A stretch of 64,000 nucleotides of DNA from Seriola aureovittata (Eukaryota > Chordata > Actinopteri > Carangiformes > Carangidae), in contig NC_079381.1 of the NCBI RefSeq assembly GCF_021018895.1, positions 7,714,001 to 7,778,000 of the forward strand, read 5' to 3'. Made by a program: the position numbers and the translations under genes. Under the pieces are notes generated by a model. It saw nothing but the letters and a program-made list of their open reading frames with translations. It was not told the origin of the DNA and searched no databases. Below are positions 50,373 to 64,000 of this stretch, in pieces; the first letter of the stretch is position 1, and each line of letters starts with the position of its first letter.

Positions 50373-53300
50373 TATGTTTCTTGTCATGTTCACAATACAT
50401 GAATGTAAGCTTTGGAAGTGACAGTGTTGTTAGTGGTTTATGGTGAAAAACAAACAAAAAAAATAATCACTAATGTAACTTTAACAACATAGACATAGAT
50501 GCCATAATGTTCACAGTGATGGATTACCTTTCCTGGGCTTGTTTCAGATCTCAGAAGTTGGTTTGGTGGCAGCCTAAAATGTGTACAATCAAAAAAACAT
50601 GTCATTTCTAGTTAAAAGGGCTAAACACGCCCAACCACCAGCATGATCCTTTAAGCCATTTAACCTCATATTACTGTAATTCTGTGCCGTGCTACATGTG
50701 ACTGAGGGTAACAGAACAAGCTGCTTTCAATGGAAAATTTTAGACAATGCGTCACTGATGCTGAAAAACAATGTCATAAACATCTTCATGACAAACGGGA
50801 AAAAACATGACATCTCAGCCTTTCTCGACATATATGATGTAAGATCATAAAGAATCCATGTTTCCTAACCTGAGGGAGGGGGTGGTGTACAGAGACAGAG
50901 AAAAAAAGAGACCAAAAAATCTTTCTCATAATATTGATTGTAATGTTGACTGTAAGGCTAAGCATGCTGGGAAGGAGTGGACAGTTTTTGTGAGTATTTT
51001 CTCAACACCGCCCAAATGTTCTGAGTGTGTTGGTGTGCGCTCCTCCATCTGTCTGTGTGCCATGTATAATTATGTAAGTGAGTGTTTGCGTGTGTTTGTG
51101 TCTGCACATGTGAGTGTTTATCCGTGTCTACCCTCAGCTTTTCATGTGTGTGTGTTTGCGGGAGTGCGGGGTTCATTGCCATAGTCTGGTCTCTATTATT
51201 TCCTTATTTTTGTTCCCAGCCTCCTCTGTTCCCAGTCTTATAGAAGCCCATTTCCACCAGGAATAACAAAATTTAAAAAAAAAATGACAAAAGTTTGGAA
51301 TGATGATTTAAAAAAAAAAAAAAAGAAAAAAAGGAAACTCTTGCTAAGTTGAAAGAAATAAGACTCTAAGTCAAGTGTTTTGACTGTCTATGTCAAAATT
51401 CGAAGATACAGAGCCAAAATGACCAGTGTTCAGCAATCCCTAAAGTTTTTGCACACACCTCTAAGAGTATTAAGAAACATTTTAGTTCTTGGAGGGGCCA
51501 CTGGGTTCTTGGAGTAACCTAGAGGTTCTTCAAGGAACTACTCTTTTATTATTATATAGTGTATGAGATAGAATATCCAAATAATAATATAAGTAAAAAA
51601 TTATATTCACTAATTCATGATTATGAGATATTTTATCATATTTATTCACAATAAGTTAAATTTCTGATATAAAGTCACTTGTTAAGATAAGATGAGATGA
51701 GATAAGATGAGATAGTCCTATTCCCACAGTATATGGTAATGATTACATTATGGCTTTTTCATATCAGTCCCTAACCTGTAGTTCATACAAAATTACTTCT
51801 TCACTGGATTCTGGCTGCTTCGATTTGTTGACATGTTGTCCTCTACTGTAGAGCAACTCAGCTCTCAACAAAGGTTCAAACCATTGTGTAGCTGAACTAC
51901 AAATACCACAATGTATCATAGAGGACACTGTTGCTATGAGTAGGACACAACAACACCCGTACATGTCCCTTGCTTCTGTGAAATTCCTAATTCTATTAAA
52001 ATCTGGAAAGCAACAAAGTAGTTTTCCATACATTTCCAAAATGTTCCAGGCTTGCTTTAGAGCCTTGTTTATTTACTTTCCTCCTCCGACTTTCCATTTC
52101 TCTCGTCTCTTTGCCTTCCATGTGGCATTTTCAAGCAAGTGACAAGGCAAAGGGAATCATCTAAATCTGCCAAAAAGACGCATTTGTTCTTTCCGTAAAC
52201 AAAAGCACTGGTTTTACCCTCTGTGAACCTGGTGCGGCAGTAACGCTGCTCCATGTGGTCGTGGTAAACCAACCTCTTTTCTTTTCTATTTTTTCTTTTT
52301 TTTTTTTTGGGGCGATGTAAAGAGGTCATTTTGAGATGAAGGGTGTAATGCAAGCAACTATATATCCCTGGATTCAGAGAGGAAATGAAAGAATCCAAGG
52401 GTGAAACCTCTCAGGTCACAGCTTCACACAAAGACTGTTTTCTTCCTCATTCTGTGGGAAAACTGAATGGAAGGAAAAAAAATACAACAACTCAGCAAAT
52501 ATTCTGTTATAGTTGTTGTTTTGATTTATTTTAGTTTATGTGTTACTCTGACAATAATATAGGTTGTTTAGAGGTTTTTGTAGATTTTGCTGAAGGCAAG
52601 AAACATGGTCACATAATACAGTCATAATGTCGGCTTCGCATGTTTTTCTTTTCTTTTTTTTTTTTTGAGTCTTGTCCTGTCCATAGTAAGATGTTTCACT
52701 GAGAGACAAATAGTTAGGATAGTTTCTCTGCTGGCCTGCGAACCATTCGAGAAATTTATCTAACTCTGGAGAGTCTGCCTGCATAGCTGGGAAGTGAGGT
52801 CAAGCCTCCGCTGCAGCTGCCGCCTGCAAAACACTAACTGATAACAGGCCTGCCCGTCAGTATTGTGTCTCTCTCTCGTCTCCGCTTGCCTAATTTCTCA
52901 TCAAGACTTACTGTTTTACTGTCTCAAGAGTGTAATGTCCCGCAGTTGTCTTATAGTTAGGACAAATCGCATCTGTTGACAGAATTCACACATGCTTGAA
53001 CTTGACATTCGTGAGTAATGAGTCAGTGACCCCCCCAGCCCCCACCTCCCTGTCCCCCACTGTGCCAGCACACTTCATCTACCCAGAGACATAATGATGC
53101 ATTGTCCTCACCCAGATGAGGTTAGAAGATTAGAGATATGATGATGGAGTAGTGGAGATAGGGCTGCGAAAATGAGGTGGAGGTCAATCATTTCTGTTTC
53201 TGTACATGTTTCTTGTTAAGGGAGGGATGATGGAGGATGTTGATTAGGGAGGGTTTGCGATTGGCAGGCTGCTTAAGCTGATTTCCTGAGACTCTCATCC

Positions 53301-53379
53301 ATGGCGTATTTCTTTGGAAATGGGCTTTTATTTTGAACGTTTGAGCTTTTTCTTCATTTATTTAGCAAATTATCAACAG

Positions 53380-53381
<2 letters not shown>
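50373..53381. other. Intron 2 sequence, nothing recognised
   Basis: Contains A-rich runs (51269-51330), a GATAAGATGAGAT short tandem array at 51684-51715 and T-runs near 52300 and 52655. No exon-like sequence. Confidence 0.4.

Positions 53382-53431
<50 letters not shown>
53382..53431. repeat. (TA)25 microsatellite
   Basis: Uninterrupted TA tract. Confidence 0.97.
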
Positions 53432-53435
<4 letters not shown>

Positions 53436-54162
53436 ATAAGATGATAAAAATGTTTAATCAATTACATATTTCCCTTTTCTTTCCGTAAAACATTCTCTCT
53501 TTTCCTCACAGTGTTTCCATATGTATCTTCTATTATATTAACAACTAGAAAAATGGGAAGTGTGATATTGTGTGGTGAAAGCAAATGGCAAATCAAATGA
53601 TTCGATCAATGATAAAAGTTTTATGTGTGGTTATAGAGTGCCATTGTTGTTTTTGATCTGTAGATGGACGGTGGCGTGGCTGTTAAGTGATGGTTATGTG
53701 GTCTTATAATGATTTTCTTTTCTGTATCAAAACAGCCCAAAAACAACCAACTCTGGCTCCAAGGAAGTGTGGCTTCGCCTATAGTGTATATTACATCTTG
53801 ATGAAGTATACACGCTGAAAAAAACATGTAACCATTAAGATCATGTCCCAATTTCAAGACTTTAGTGCTCAAATTTAAGCGAGTGATTCATTGTTTTTCA
53901 ACTGCGAGTCAACAAAATTCAAGTCTGACTCAAAACCGAGTCATCAAAAGTTAAACTCCAGAAATCCAAGAAGTCCATGACTTAATACTGCAGTGTCATA
54001 GCTATCAAAATACAAATTACAAAAAAATCACTGATTTGGTGAAATATAGTATGTTAACAAGGTGAAATTCCAGAGAGTCAGCATCACATCACATTATTGT
54101 GGCAATACTGTAACTGCACAGTCAGCCCAAGTGTCATCAGCTAGATTTACTTATTAGTAATA

Positions 54163-54163
<1 letters not shown>

Positions 54164-54207
<44 letters not shown>
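54164..54207. repeat. (GT)n microsatellite
   Basis: About 21 GT units. Confidence 0.97.
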
Positions 54208-54208
<1 letters not shown>

Positions 54209-55120
54209 TGTGTGCAAAGATAAAAGTCATCACAAAGGCAAAAAAGGCTAAATGTACTGACATTCTGTCTCTCTCTATATGTTAAAACCTGCAATGTGTC
54301 TCATCCCTCAGTCCCAGGCCAAAAACTGTGTTTATGTGCCACTTTGATTCATGTGATTCTCAAAGTATCTTATTAGCTTCAAACATGGCTGTATTTCCTT
54401 TTCGCATAACCAGAGCTATTTAAAAATGAAGAAATATTTGATGTGAAAGGTTACGTTCAAGGTTTGTGGTGGATTATATGAATTCTGAAGGTGTCCGATC
54501 ATCCAACTATTCTGTGAAATCTGTGAGCACCTTGGTGTAATCGAAAGAAACTATGGGATGAAAAGTGCACTTACTCAGCCAAATTTTCACTCAACTTTTA
54601 TTTTTACAACTTTTATGACTTCATGGGGGTCAAAGGTCAACACCTAGAATGTAAATAGTTTATAAAAGCATTATAACCAATACATTATGCAGGCATCTAT
54701 TAAGTATGTTTACAGCCTCTTTGTCCATCTGGGACACCGCAAAACTTTTTTGCTTACATGTTGCTTTGAGCTGCCATAACCACATGTTAGAAGGGGTTAC
54801 ACCCAAATGTGTTAGCTCATTCTGCTCATAAGCATCAGAACTACTGACATGGTGACTAATACTTACATACACCAATGAGTTCATGTGTAAGCCTCCCTTA
54901 AACAGTGGGTGGGATACTGGCATTGGCACTTTTGTTCACATCAGACATACAAAACTACATTAAATATCCTAATTTTGTAATGAATATTTTACCTGTGTAT
55001 ATAAATCTGTAATTTTAAGCCTTGTAAGAAACAATAGTAATCTATGGCGCTGTCTTTTTTTTTTATATATTTCTGAAAAACAGCACTTTAAACTCTTTTC
55101 TTTCTCTGCTGTCTCCTCAG

Positions 55121-55446
55121 GGGCGTTCATTGTCTGCTGGACGCCCGGCTTGGTCATCCTCCTCCTTGACGTCTTCTGCGCAAGCTGCAACGTCCTCACC
55201 TACGAAAAGTTCTTCCTACTTCTCGCCGAGTTCAACTCGGCCATGAACCCCATCATCTACTCCTACCGTGACAAGGAGATGAGCGCCACCTTCAGGCAGA
55301 TTCTGTGCTGCCAGCGCCAGGAGAACGTCAACGGAACGGCGGCGGAGGGATCTGACCGGTCGGCGTCGTCCATCAACCATACGGTGCTCAGCGGCAGCGG
55401 TATGCACCACCATCACCACCACCACAACGAACACTCAGTAGTATAA
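55121..55446 (+). CDS. lpar1: Lysophosphatidic acid receptor 1, last coding exon (rest of codon 247 to residue 354 and stop)
   Basis: Completes the receptor: second half of TM6 with the CWTPG motif, TM7 with NPIIY (289-293), then helix 8 and the cytoplasmic tail. Lys276 in TYEKFF is the family's phosphate-contact lysine. The CC pair at 309-310 (ILCCQR) is the usual palmitoylation site. The tail keeps EGSDRSASS, a Ser-rich regulatory segment, and ends HSVV, the PDZ ligand of LPAR1. The stop is TAA at 55444. The spliced protein is 354 residues, against 346 for human LPAR1 counted from the equivalent Met. Most of the extra length is in the tail, where seven consecutive histidines (342-348, bases 55405-55425) sit six residues before the C-terminus. 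This exon is markedly more GC-rich than the flanking intron. Confidence 0.97.
55405..55425 (+). repeat. CAC/CAT codon repeat encoding seven His in the LPAR1 tail
   Basis: Codons CAC CAC CAT CAC CAC CAC CAC; the single CAT interrupts an otherwise pure trinucleotide run. It probably grew by replication slippage. Confidence 0.95.
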
Positions 55447-58400
55447 AGGAGGGCTGGATGTCATGGAGATTAATCCAAACCGAAGGGGTTAATCTCTTTT
55501 CTAAATAGTGACTGATAAAGGTTTAAATGGAGGTATGGGAAGGTCAAGAGGGACTGCGAACATGATATGAACGAAAGACAGCAACGTGATAAATGTGAGG
55601 AGGAAGATTAGTGAGCGGATTGGATGATGAGTTGGATGAGATCATAATGAGGAAGAGAACGGCAACTATGAAGAAAGATGAGAAGACTTCATGTCTGTGT
55701 GGAGAAAGAAACGCAGGAGTGAGTCTGATCTCCAAGGACTCTGATAGGCTGTTAGTATTTTTGTTTAGTTGTTTATTTTTTTGTGTTAAATGTGTTGTTA
55801 CAGGCAATGCTGATATGAACTATTTAAAAGTAATCTGTGAAATGAAGGTAATGCCAGTATAACCCATCCTCTTTCTCCAGTCTTTTCTCACTTTGTATCC
55901 TGTAGTCATGGATTTTATCCTGGGTTACATCCATCTGAAGACTAATTCATATTAGTTGCAACATTTTGGGGTGAGAACCCAGATTTAAAACACTATTTAA
56001 GACTTCAATTCTGTGGAAATTCAAACCGACACGTGTCGTTTTGTGCTTAGGACATGTAACTGAATGCTAATACACGCTATTTCCAGCAGCTTTAACTTTG
56101 AAATGACCTTGACTCAAGGGTGGTTTTCTTGATAGTGTTTGGACCTATTTCCACTGTAGACACCAAAGTGACAAATTCATTAATTGTCACTGCCACTGCT
56201 TTTAAAACGAATAAATATGTAAATATATTTGACATGTTTAGCCACTTACCAAAAACACTGCAGTGCTGTTCTACCCAGCGTTTAAGTGACCAGAGCCACT
56301 GTACTTTTCCACATTAGACTCATCACTCACTTTTAAATGACAAGTGACATTACAAACTACATACGACGGCAACTCATTATTCTACCGACTATCCTCTTCC
56401 ACTAAAAAGCCTTTGTGAATCCATCCCATCAGTTTCTCCTTAAATACATTGAGGGACTCCAAGATCGGCAGGAAATCCTGAGTTGTTTATTCTCTCAAAG
56501 GAATTAAAGACAAGTTGTTCCAGGGACCTTACCAGAAAAGAGGAGGAGGATGTTTGCAGTTTTAGAGCAGGCTCTGCGCCACGGTGTTATGTGGAGACAA
56601 GGTGAAGGTCGTATCTGGTGAGTGTTAACAGACTTCAGATTATGACATGAAATGTGCTGAGTTGTCTGCCTCTCATGGCTTTACCCAGTGTCTCTGTGTC
56701 CACGAGGCTGACAGAGAAATAGAGGAAGGAGGTTGGGAAAGTGAAGAGAATGTGAAACAATATTCAGTGTTCTGTGAAATTTCCCCCTGGTCGTTCTGAA
56801 ACTGAAAATGACTGTAAACAACGAAAAATTTGAATTCTTTACAGCATTGAGAAGGTTGACAAAAGGTGGGGCTGTTATGCCTTTTTATTTCTAAATCACT
56901 TTTCTTTTAGGGACTCATGAACTGCAGTACCGCAGTCTTATAGGTGTGCATGGCTTCAACAAACACTTTGAGGAAAGTACTGAAAAATACTTTTACTATT
57001 AACCAGAAAATGAATGGTGATGTGAGGTAATAACGGATACCCATCATTATGTCACCATATCAGATGGTTGGGATTATGATTATGTTGATGTTCACCATAC
57101 CACAACATTGAGCATTTTTGTCAGTCAATACTTCTTTAAAGGTCTACTGACAACAATGTTGTATTACAGTTTACTCTTATGATAACACTCAAAGCCTTTA
57201 GGGTGTTTTTTCTTAATGAACGAACTTAGTGAGAGGTGAGCCAGAGTTGAGCCGATGCAGTGTTGAATGGTGTTATATTATTTCCACAAGTGCACTCCCT
57301 GACTTCTGCCATTAGCTTGTGATTGTGTGCCAGCTGAAAGTCAGCGCGGTGATTCTATGACGTGCATTGTTAAAAATTACCAGCTGAACGTTTTGTCGTG
57401 ACTTGAATCAAAACACTCTTTGGCCAGAATACACAGACAGAGCTCCCAACAGCTGACAGCAAAGTGAGAAACGTGGCCAAAGATACAGTCAGATGTTTTC
57501 CAGGAAGCGAGATGTTTGTCAGGGATTTAGACTGCAATGCTAACATGAAGTCAGCTGGTATTCTTCACTGTCAACGTTGCCCACACATAAGTTCCTAAGC
57601 AACAATCTTCGATAAAAATTTTTTTGTTTGCTTTTCTTACTTTTACCCTTTGCGTTTGTCCATCTTTCACTTCACAAGAGGCCTTACAGGAGTAGTGGCA
57701 GCAGGAGTGCCACTCATTGACCCAACTTTGTCTACCTACGACTCTGGATCCAACCCTCCATATTCCACATTCACTGTAACCATTTTTCTAACCAAGTATT
57801 GATTCAGGTTATATAGCGAACCAACTAAACTTTCTGTCTTTGTATGTCTTTTGTTTACCATTGAGTCACTCTTTGTATACCATTGTAAGTATAATGTGTA
57901 CAGTATGTATGTATATAAAATATATTATTCAATGTTAATCACCAAAGGGAAAGTGTTTTTGTGTCTGTAAATTTAACTGTGTTATGCTCTGTCCAAATGT
58001 ACTGTAGGATTTTGTTTATGTTTTTATGTCATGAGCTCTTTGTATTATGACCCTAATGAATGAACTTCTTGTAGACGCAATTACAGTTATTAACTTGTTT
58101 GTGACCCAGAACTCGATATCTATGTTTGCAGTGCCTTCCACTTCTCTTTAATAAGGAGTAACTTCACACCAGCCTGAAAAGCAGTGATTTACTGCCTCTT
58201 CTGGTTGAAAGTTTCAAGCCAGTTTCACCTCTGACCATACCCACCAGTGATGTCATAGTGTACCGGAGTACACTTGTACATCACTGCAGCAAGGTGGAAC
58301 TTAAACCACTGGAAGTCAGCAATGCCAAGATTTTCAGGTGGTATCAAGTTACTCTTTAAGTTTGTGTGTTGCTAACACCGCTGTCTTACATTTGCCTTAT

Positions 58401-59172
58401 AGAACAACAAAAAATAATGTCAGTGTTGGAGCAATATTTCACTTTCGTTGAAAGTTTTCACCAGAAAGCATGATTTTTTTAATAAAAAAGATACACAACA
58501 CAACCTCAAATGTCAAATGAGTACAAACTCATAAACACAGTAGTAGTATATATTATGAGTCAAACCAATTTCAGATCCTCAGATGTGGGTAATTTCTAAT
58601 TGGTGTTTTTTCAGCCAGGAGACACAATGTTTGGAAATCCATTCACACTGGCGGCATACGACACAAGTCAAAACACCCACACCCTCCGTTTTATATGTAA
58701 AACCACACAATCCACTGGCAGTGTCTTTATTTGCACCAATCCGTGATGGTCTGGAAAAAAATAAATAGATAAAAAGTTTTATTACCTTCACTCCCAGATT
58801 GGCATCTGATGTTTGCTGCAAGCGTCAAGTTATGCAGCACTACATGACACAGCTGGTGCGTGTTGCAATTTCACATCAAGTCACATTACACTACTCCAAA
58901 CATTACTGTTGATCCCAAAGAGTATAAATGAAAATATTCACATTAGGACAAGTGACTGATGCTCCGAGCTGTAGGTGTGAAACATTTTGTTCCTCCAGAG
59001 TGAAACATTGCTTCAAAATTCTGTTAAAAAAAAAAAGTCAGCCTCAGATTTAATATACCATGTACCAGTAGTTTGTATAAAGTAATTGTGACACATACTA
59101 TCCATACTGTAGGGGCCAATATCAATGAATGTCCAGCCAGAGTCATAGTGTTGATATCCCAGCAACAATAAA
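55447..59172 (+). other. lpar1: lpar1 3' UTR and downstream flank
   Basis: There is no further coding signal after the stop. Candidate AATAAA hexamers on + are at 56210-56215, 58481-58486 and 59167-59172. The last is followed within 30 bases by a GT/T-rich stretch (ATTGTGGTTTTTTATGTG), as expected for a cleavage site. An ATATAAA-type variant sits near 57913-57919. The true transcript end is not determinable by eye. Confidence 0.45.
59167..59172 (+). terminator. Candidate lpar1 poly(A) signal
   Basis: AATAAA with a downstream GT/T-rich element. It is the best-looking of three hexamers in the 3.7 kb after the stop codon, but use of an earlier one is possible. Confidence 0.3.
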
Positions 59173-60892
59173 AACATGTGAAAAGTTTGAATTATTGTGG
59201 TTTTTTATGTGAAATTCATCTTTGTTGAATCTAAAGCAGCTAAAATGGTTTTGAAAAAAACTGCCACTTCATTCTGTTAACAGTACCAAGAGTCTTTTTG
59301 AGGGTCCCAATTTTATATAACATGTTTAGCCTCGCTTTGGGTGCTCCTTTTTTGTTATCCCACAGTGTTTTTGTTTCCATGACATCCAAAAGGTCAGTAA
59401 CAGGCAAACAGGGGGACAAACAGGGTCACAGACAGACACACATTGATAATGTATGCTTCATGATATGCAGGGTTTCTTGCTAGACCTAATAAAGATCTAT
59501 AGACCTTGAGGCATTTTGGACTGTCTTGTCAACAGACGTCTGTGAGTTTATATTTTGTAAGAGGAATATGTTTTCTTTAAAGTCTGATTTGGATGACTGT
59601 TTTGTGTGGATGTGCAGGTTTAGAGGATAGAAAACTGTCCCATGAATTAGCTCTTAGTATGTGTTTAGGTGGTGTGTCTACTTGGCTCACTTAATACAGT
59701 TACCAGACATCATTTGTTGAATTTTTGTCCCCTCATGGAATGAAGGCCTGAACACTACTAGTCCTGCACCAAATAGCAGACAGATATTGGTAGCAGCTAA
59801 CTGGTTAACAGAGCATTTAGCAGTTAAAAGAGCCATTTCCTTCAGGGGATGAGGGAGACCAAACCACAAAATTTTACATTACAGCTTCTTCTGCTGCATC
59901 CAACCAGACAAAAGATTCAGTTATTATGACTTTAACTGTGTGAGCATATGCATTTGCATGGTAAAAACATCTTTGCAAAATTAGCTACATTAGCTATAAG
60001 GTGTTTTATTTATATATTTACCTGCAATAAATGTTTTTATTTGTTTGTTTGTTTGTTTGTTTTTTGTCCACTTTGTCCATTGACAAATCATCACAAAGTG
60101 TTAGCAAAAAGTTGCATATTTACACATCCAGTAGTTATGGAGCAACATTAGCATTCGTTTGGCGTTGTGTTTCTGGCCACCTGTTGAATGTAAGCCCAAT
60201 ACTTACTCTCTTTTAGCTTTGCTTTTGGTCTCTACCAACTCATTAGGGCTCTTTAGCTGCTAAATGTTTCACTATGTTCACCTAGCTGGCCATTAACTAT
60301 GTTGGGTCTATTTTTGGGCTCCGAGCAGAGGATGTACAGTTGTTTTCTTTCTGGCTTTTTCATTGAAACAGCTGCCTAACGCTTTTAGAGCATTGAGAGG
60401 GGACCAGAACAGTAGAGTCATGGGCTGCACAGATAAAGAACGAGCTGAAACTCGTTATAATTCTCACTAAAGGTGAAGCATATTCAGGTGAAATTCCATG
60501 TAAGTTAATCACTGTGAGACCCACCATTGACACTGGCACATGGTTTCAATGTTGTCATTTGATACATGGTTTTTCTATAGCCTCTTTAACAAATTACTTA
60601 TAAACACCACTGGTGTGTGAGTGTTTGATGAAGTATTTCTGATAAAAATAACACTAAATCGTGCTCCTGAATTGCCAGTAAAAACATTGGACCGGCATAA
60701 GTTAGAAAGTAATCACTTTACATTATGTGGACATGGAGCAGACACGAAGTAGTGTGTACTATTCAAGTGTGGTATGTGTGTATGTTTAAGGCTACTAAGA
60801 GTAGCCGGGGCCAATATGTGACATGTGTGACATGAATTAAGCAGTGAGTACTAGCAACAGCAACCAAATGTTTTTATAGGAAAGAATGCTTC
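59173..60892. other. Intergenic, nothing recognised
   Basis: No gene-like ORF; a short (GTTT)n run at 60041-60064. Confidence 0.4.
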
Positions 60893-62149
<1,257 letters not shown>

Positions 62150-62870
62150 ATGATTGTGGATTCAGAAAGACCCTTTCACTTTTTGTTATGTTGCAGCCTC
62201 ATGCTTAAATCATTTAAATTGATTTATTCTACACTCAATATCACATAAGGACAAAGCAAAATATTCAGGCCCTTTGCTATGGCAGTTGAAATTTAGCTCC
62301 CTATACCATCCCAATGGTGAAGCATGGTGGTGATAGCACCTCGCTCTGGGGGTGTTTGTCAGCAGCAGGGACATGGAGACTGGTCGGGGGTTGAGGGAAA
62401 GCTGAACAGAACAAAGTACAGAGATATCATTAGTGAAAACCTGATCCAGAGCACTCAGGATCTCAGACTAGTCCGAAGATTCACTTCCTCACAGGACAAT
62501 GACCCCAGGGACAACTCTGAATGTCCTTGAGTGGCCCAGACAGAGCCCTGAGTAGGACCCAATAGAACATCTCTAGAGAGACCTGAAAATAGCTGTCCAC
62601 AGACGGTCCTTACATCCAACCTGACCTGAGGATCTGCAGAGAAGATCCCAAATCCAGATGTGCAAAGTTTGTCACGTCATACCCAAGACTTGAGACTGTA
62701 ATCGCTGCCAAAGCTGCTTCAACAAAGTACTGAGAAAAGGGTCTGAATACTTATGTCAATGTGATATTTCAGTTTTTCCAATGTAATTAATTTGCATTCT
62801 GTTTTCGCTTTGTCATTATGGGGTATTGAGTGTAAATTGATGAGGGAAAAATTAGTTTAAACAATCAATG
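62150..62870 (+). mobile_element. Decayed Tc1/mariner-like transposon, both terminal repeats partly preserved
   Basis: The inner left repeat at about 62205-62262 contains TCTACACTCAATATCACATA and AGGACAAAGCAAAA. The right repeat at 62801-62865, reverse-complemented, contains TTTACACTCAATACCCCATA and ATGACAAAGCGAAAAC, so the pair is inverted. Left-end DNA also keeps CCCTTTCACTTTTTGTTATG, typical of this group, while the matching right outer part is missing. Between the repeats lies a transposase remnant. Confidence 0.8.
62310..62745 (+). pseudogene. Tc1-like transposase remnant (C-terminal half)
   Basis: Frame pieces read [20 protein letters not shown], then RDIISENLIQSTQDLRLVRR, RFTSSQDNDP and, after a stop and frameshifts, segments matching the rest of the transposase: ECP-stop-VAQTEP, an EHL-like region and a terminal AKAASTKY-type end. 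The [21 protein letters not shown] and QDNDP blocks are hallmarks of the Tc1 DDE domain; QDNDP carries the second catalytic Asp. The N-terminal DNA-binding half is gone and several stops interrupt the frame, so it is inactive. Confidence 0.8.
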
Positions 62871-64000
62871 CTTTCTCCTCGCAACTCCTCTTCTCCTCTG
62901 AATAATTTACATCAAACTCACATAAACACATGCATGCATTAGCAAACAGATTTAAACAATCCCACACAAATAAATTGGACACATGAGACAGATCATAGAA
63001 AACAATGTTCTCAATAATGCAGGCAGAAATTTACCATAATAATGACTCTGTATGGCAACCCTCTTTTTCTGCTGCAGTTCACCCCTCTGATCCCTCTTGT
63101 GGTAAGTAATAACACTGCAGCATCCACACGTTAAAACACTTAATACACTTTTGTCGGAGGGTGGGAGTGAGGGCCTGTTATGAAACATATATTAGAGGAG
63201 GCTCATGATTAAATAAACAGAAAGAAACAGGCATTTAAAACAGATTACAGTTTAGGGTCAGAGAAACAGAGACGTCTAATATACAGCAGCTGAGTTGAAG
63301 GTTTTGTCTTCTGTGTCTTTCCAACTGCAATAACCAATATTTCCCAATTGAAATCAACATATATTAATAGAATTAATTATCTGTGACGTGCAGTGATTCT
63401 TCATGTCTCTGTCTGTGTCTCTTCATTCCTCAGTCCCACTGTTTGAATAAAACTGGCCTTCGAATAATACTGAGGAATACGTGTCATTTGCTGTGGGTAT
63501 GTTTGTGGATGTGGTTTTGTGTTACTGCTGTTCCACACTCTTACCATAAAGCCACATTGGGCACAGCAGCTTAGGTGGCGCCACAGCCTCCCATTTAGTT
63601 ATTTATTTGAGCAGCCAATCACTTGTCCAGACCCAGGACTGATGTTGGCACAATGCAACCAGGGCATTGAGGATGATGTTATCGGTCAGTGTGTCAATCC
63701 ATATATCTAAGATATCTAAAACATAATTGCCCCAGAGCAATAAACATATCTCAAATATTTCATGTGATGCTGAAATTTGATGTGGATATTTGTGTCCAGC
63801 TGATGGTTTTAAATTATATAGCATTTTGTAATGTACTGTCAGCACAAAAGTTTGGGAATATTGCAATGTATTATATGTAATGAGCACATTTAGGCATAAA
63901 ATGTAGAGCTTTAGATCGTCTCAGCACCATCAGACTGCATTATACACAAGATATAAAAAAAGAGAATGGACGATTTTAAATTAAATTTCCAATTAAATTC
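62871..64000. other. Intergenic, nothing recognised
   Basis: AT-rich DNA to the window end, with no coding-like ORF or defined repeat. Confidence 0.4.

Noticed and set aside
55216..55434. Minus-strand 72-residue ORF opposite the last lpar1 exon
   Set aside because: Antisense shadow of the coding exon; its Val-rich start mirrors the His codon run.

Overview
The window looks like nuclear DNA of a teleost fish, probably a spiny-rayed (percomorph) species. Three things point to this: one intron-split vertebrate G-protein-coupled receptor gene, very dense (GT/CA)n and (TA)n microsatellites, and many interspersed repeats of types I recognise from teleost genomes (Tc1-like relics, a Zaphod/hAT-like element, a Rex3/RTE-like LINE tail with a (GATG)n end, and several short TTAA-bounded inverted-repeat elements). 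Nothing suggests bacterial, plasmid or phage DNA. I see no CRISPR array, rRNA or convincing tRNA.

The only gene I can name is lpar1 (lysophosphatidic acid receptor 1) on the + strand. It has a probable noncoding first exon at about 22500-22925, just after a (GT)n tract and a perfect palindromic CRE. A 17.0-kb intron follows. The first coding exon is 39934-40689, with its ATG at 39951 in an optimal Kozak context, and encodes the N-terminus to mid-TM6. A 14.4-kb intron follows. The last coding exon starts at 55121 with the stop at 55444-55446, and its 3' UTR follows. The spliced product is 354 residues and has the family hallmarks: ERH in place of DRY, NPIIY in TM7, a palmitoylatable CC pair and the C-terminal SVV PDZ ligand. 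It also has an unusual run of seven histidines just before that ligand.

Layout: 1-22380 is intergenic and repeat-rich. It holds one unrecognised minus-strand ORF (508-873) that reads like real coding sequence, a strongly G-depleted 1-kb simple-sequence tract (8150-9235), a retroposed element with a 14-bp target duplication (13013-13358), two related TTAA-bounded elements (15421-15818 and 16584-17237), and a LINE tail nested in an older repeat (18737-19350). 22476-59172 is the lpar1 locus; its introns carry microsatellites, a long purine tract next to a (TA)n run, a Tc1 fragment, a Zaphod-like element, and two copies of one short element in opposite orientation (47.6 and 50.2 kb). 59173-64000 is intergenic, with a periodic GT minisatellite and a decayed Tc1-like transposon that still shows both terminal repeats.

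I found no convincing undescribed multi-gene system. The items most worth checking are the orphan minus-strand ORF, the heptahistidine insertion in the receptor tail, the CRE/uORF first exon, and the inverted intronic repeat pair.
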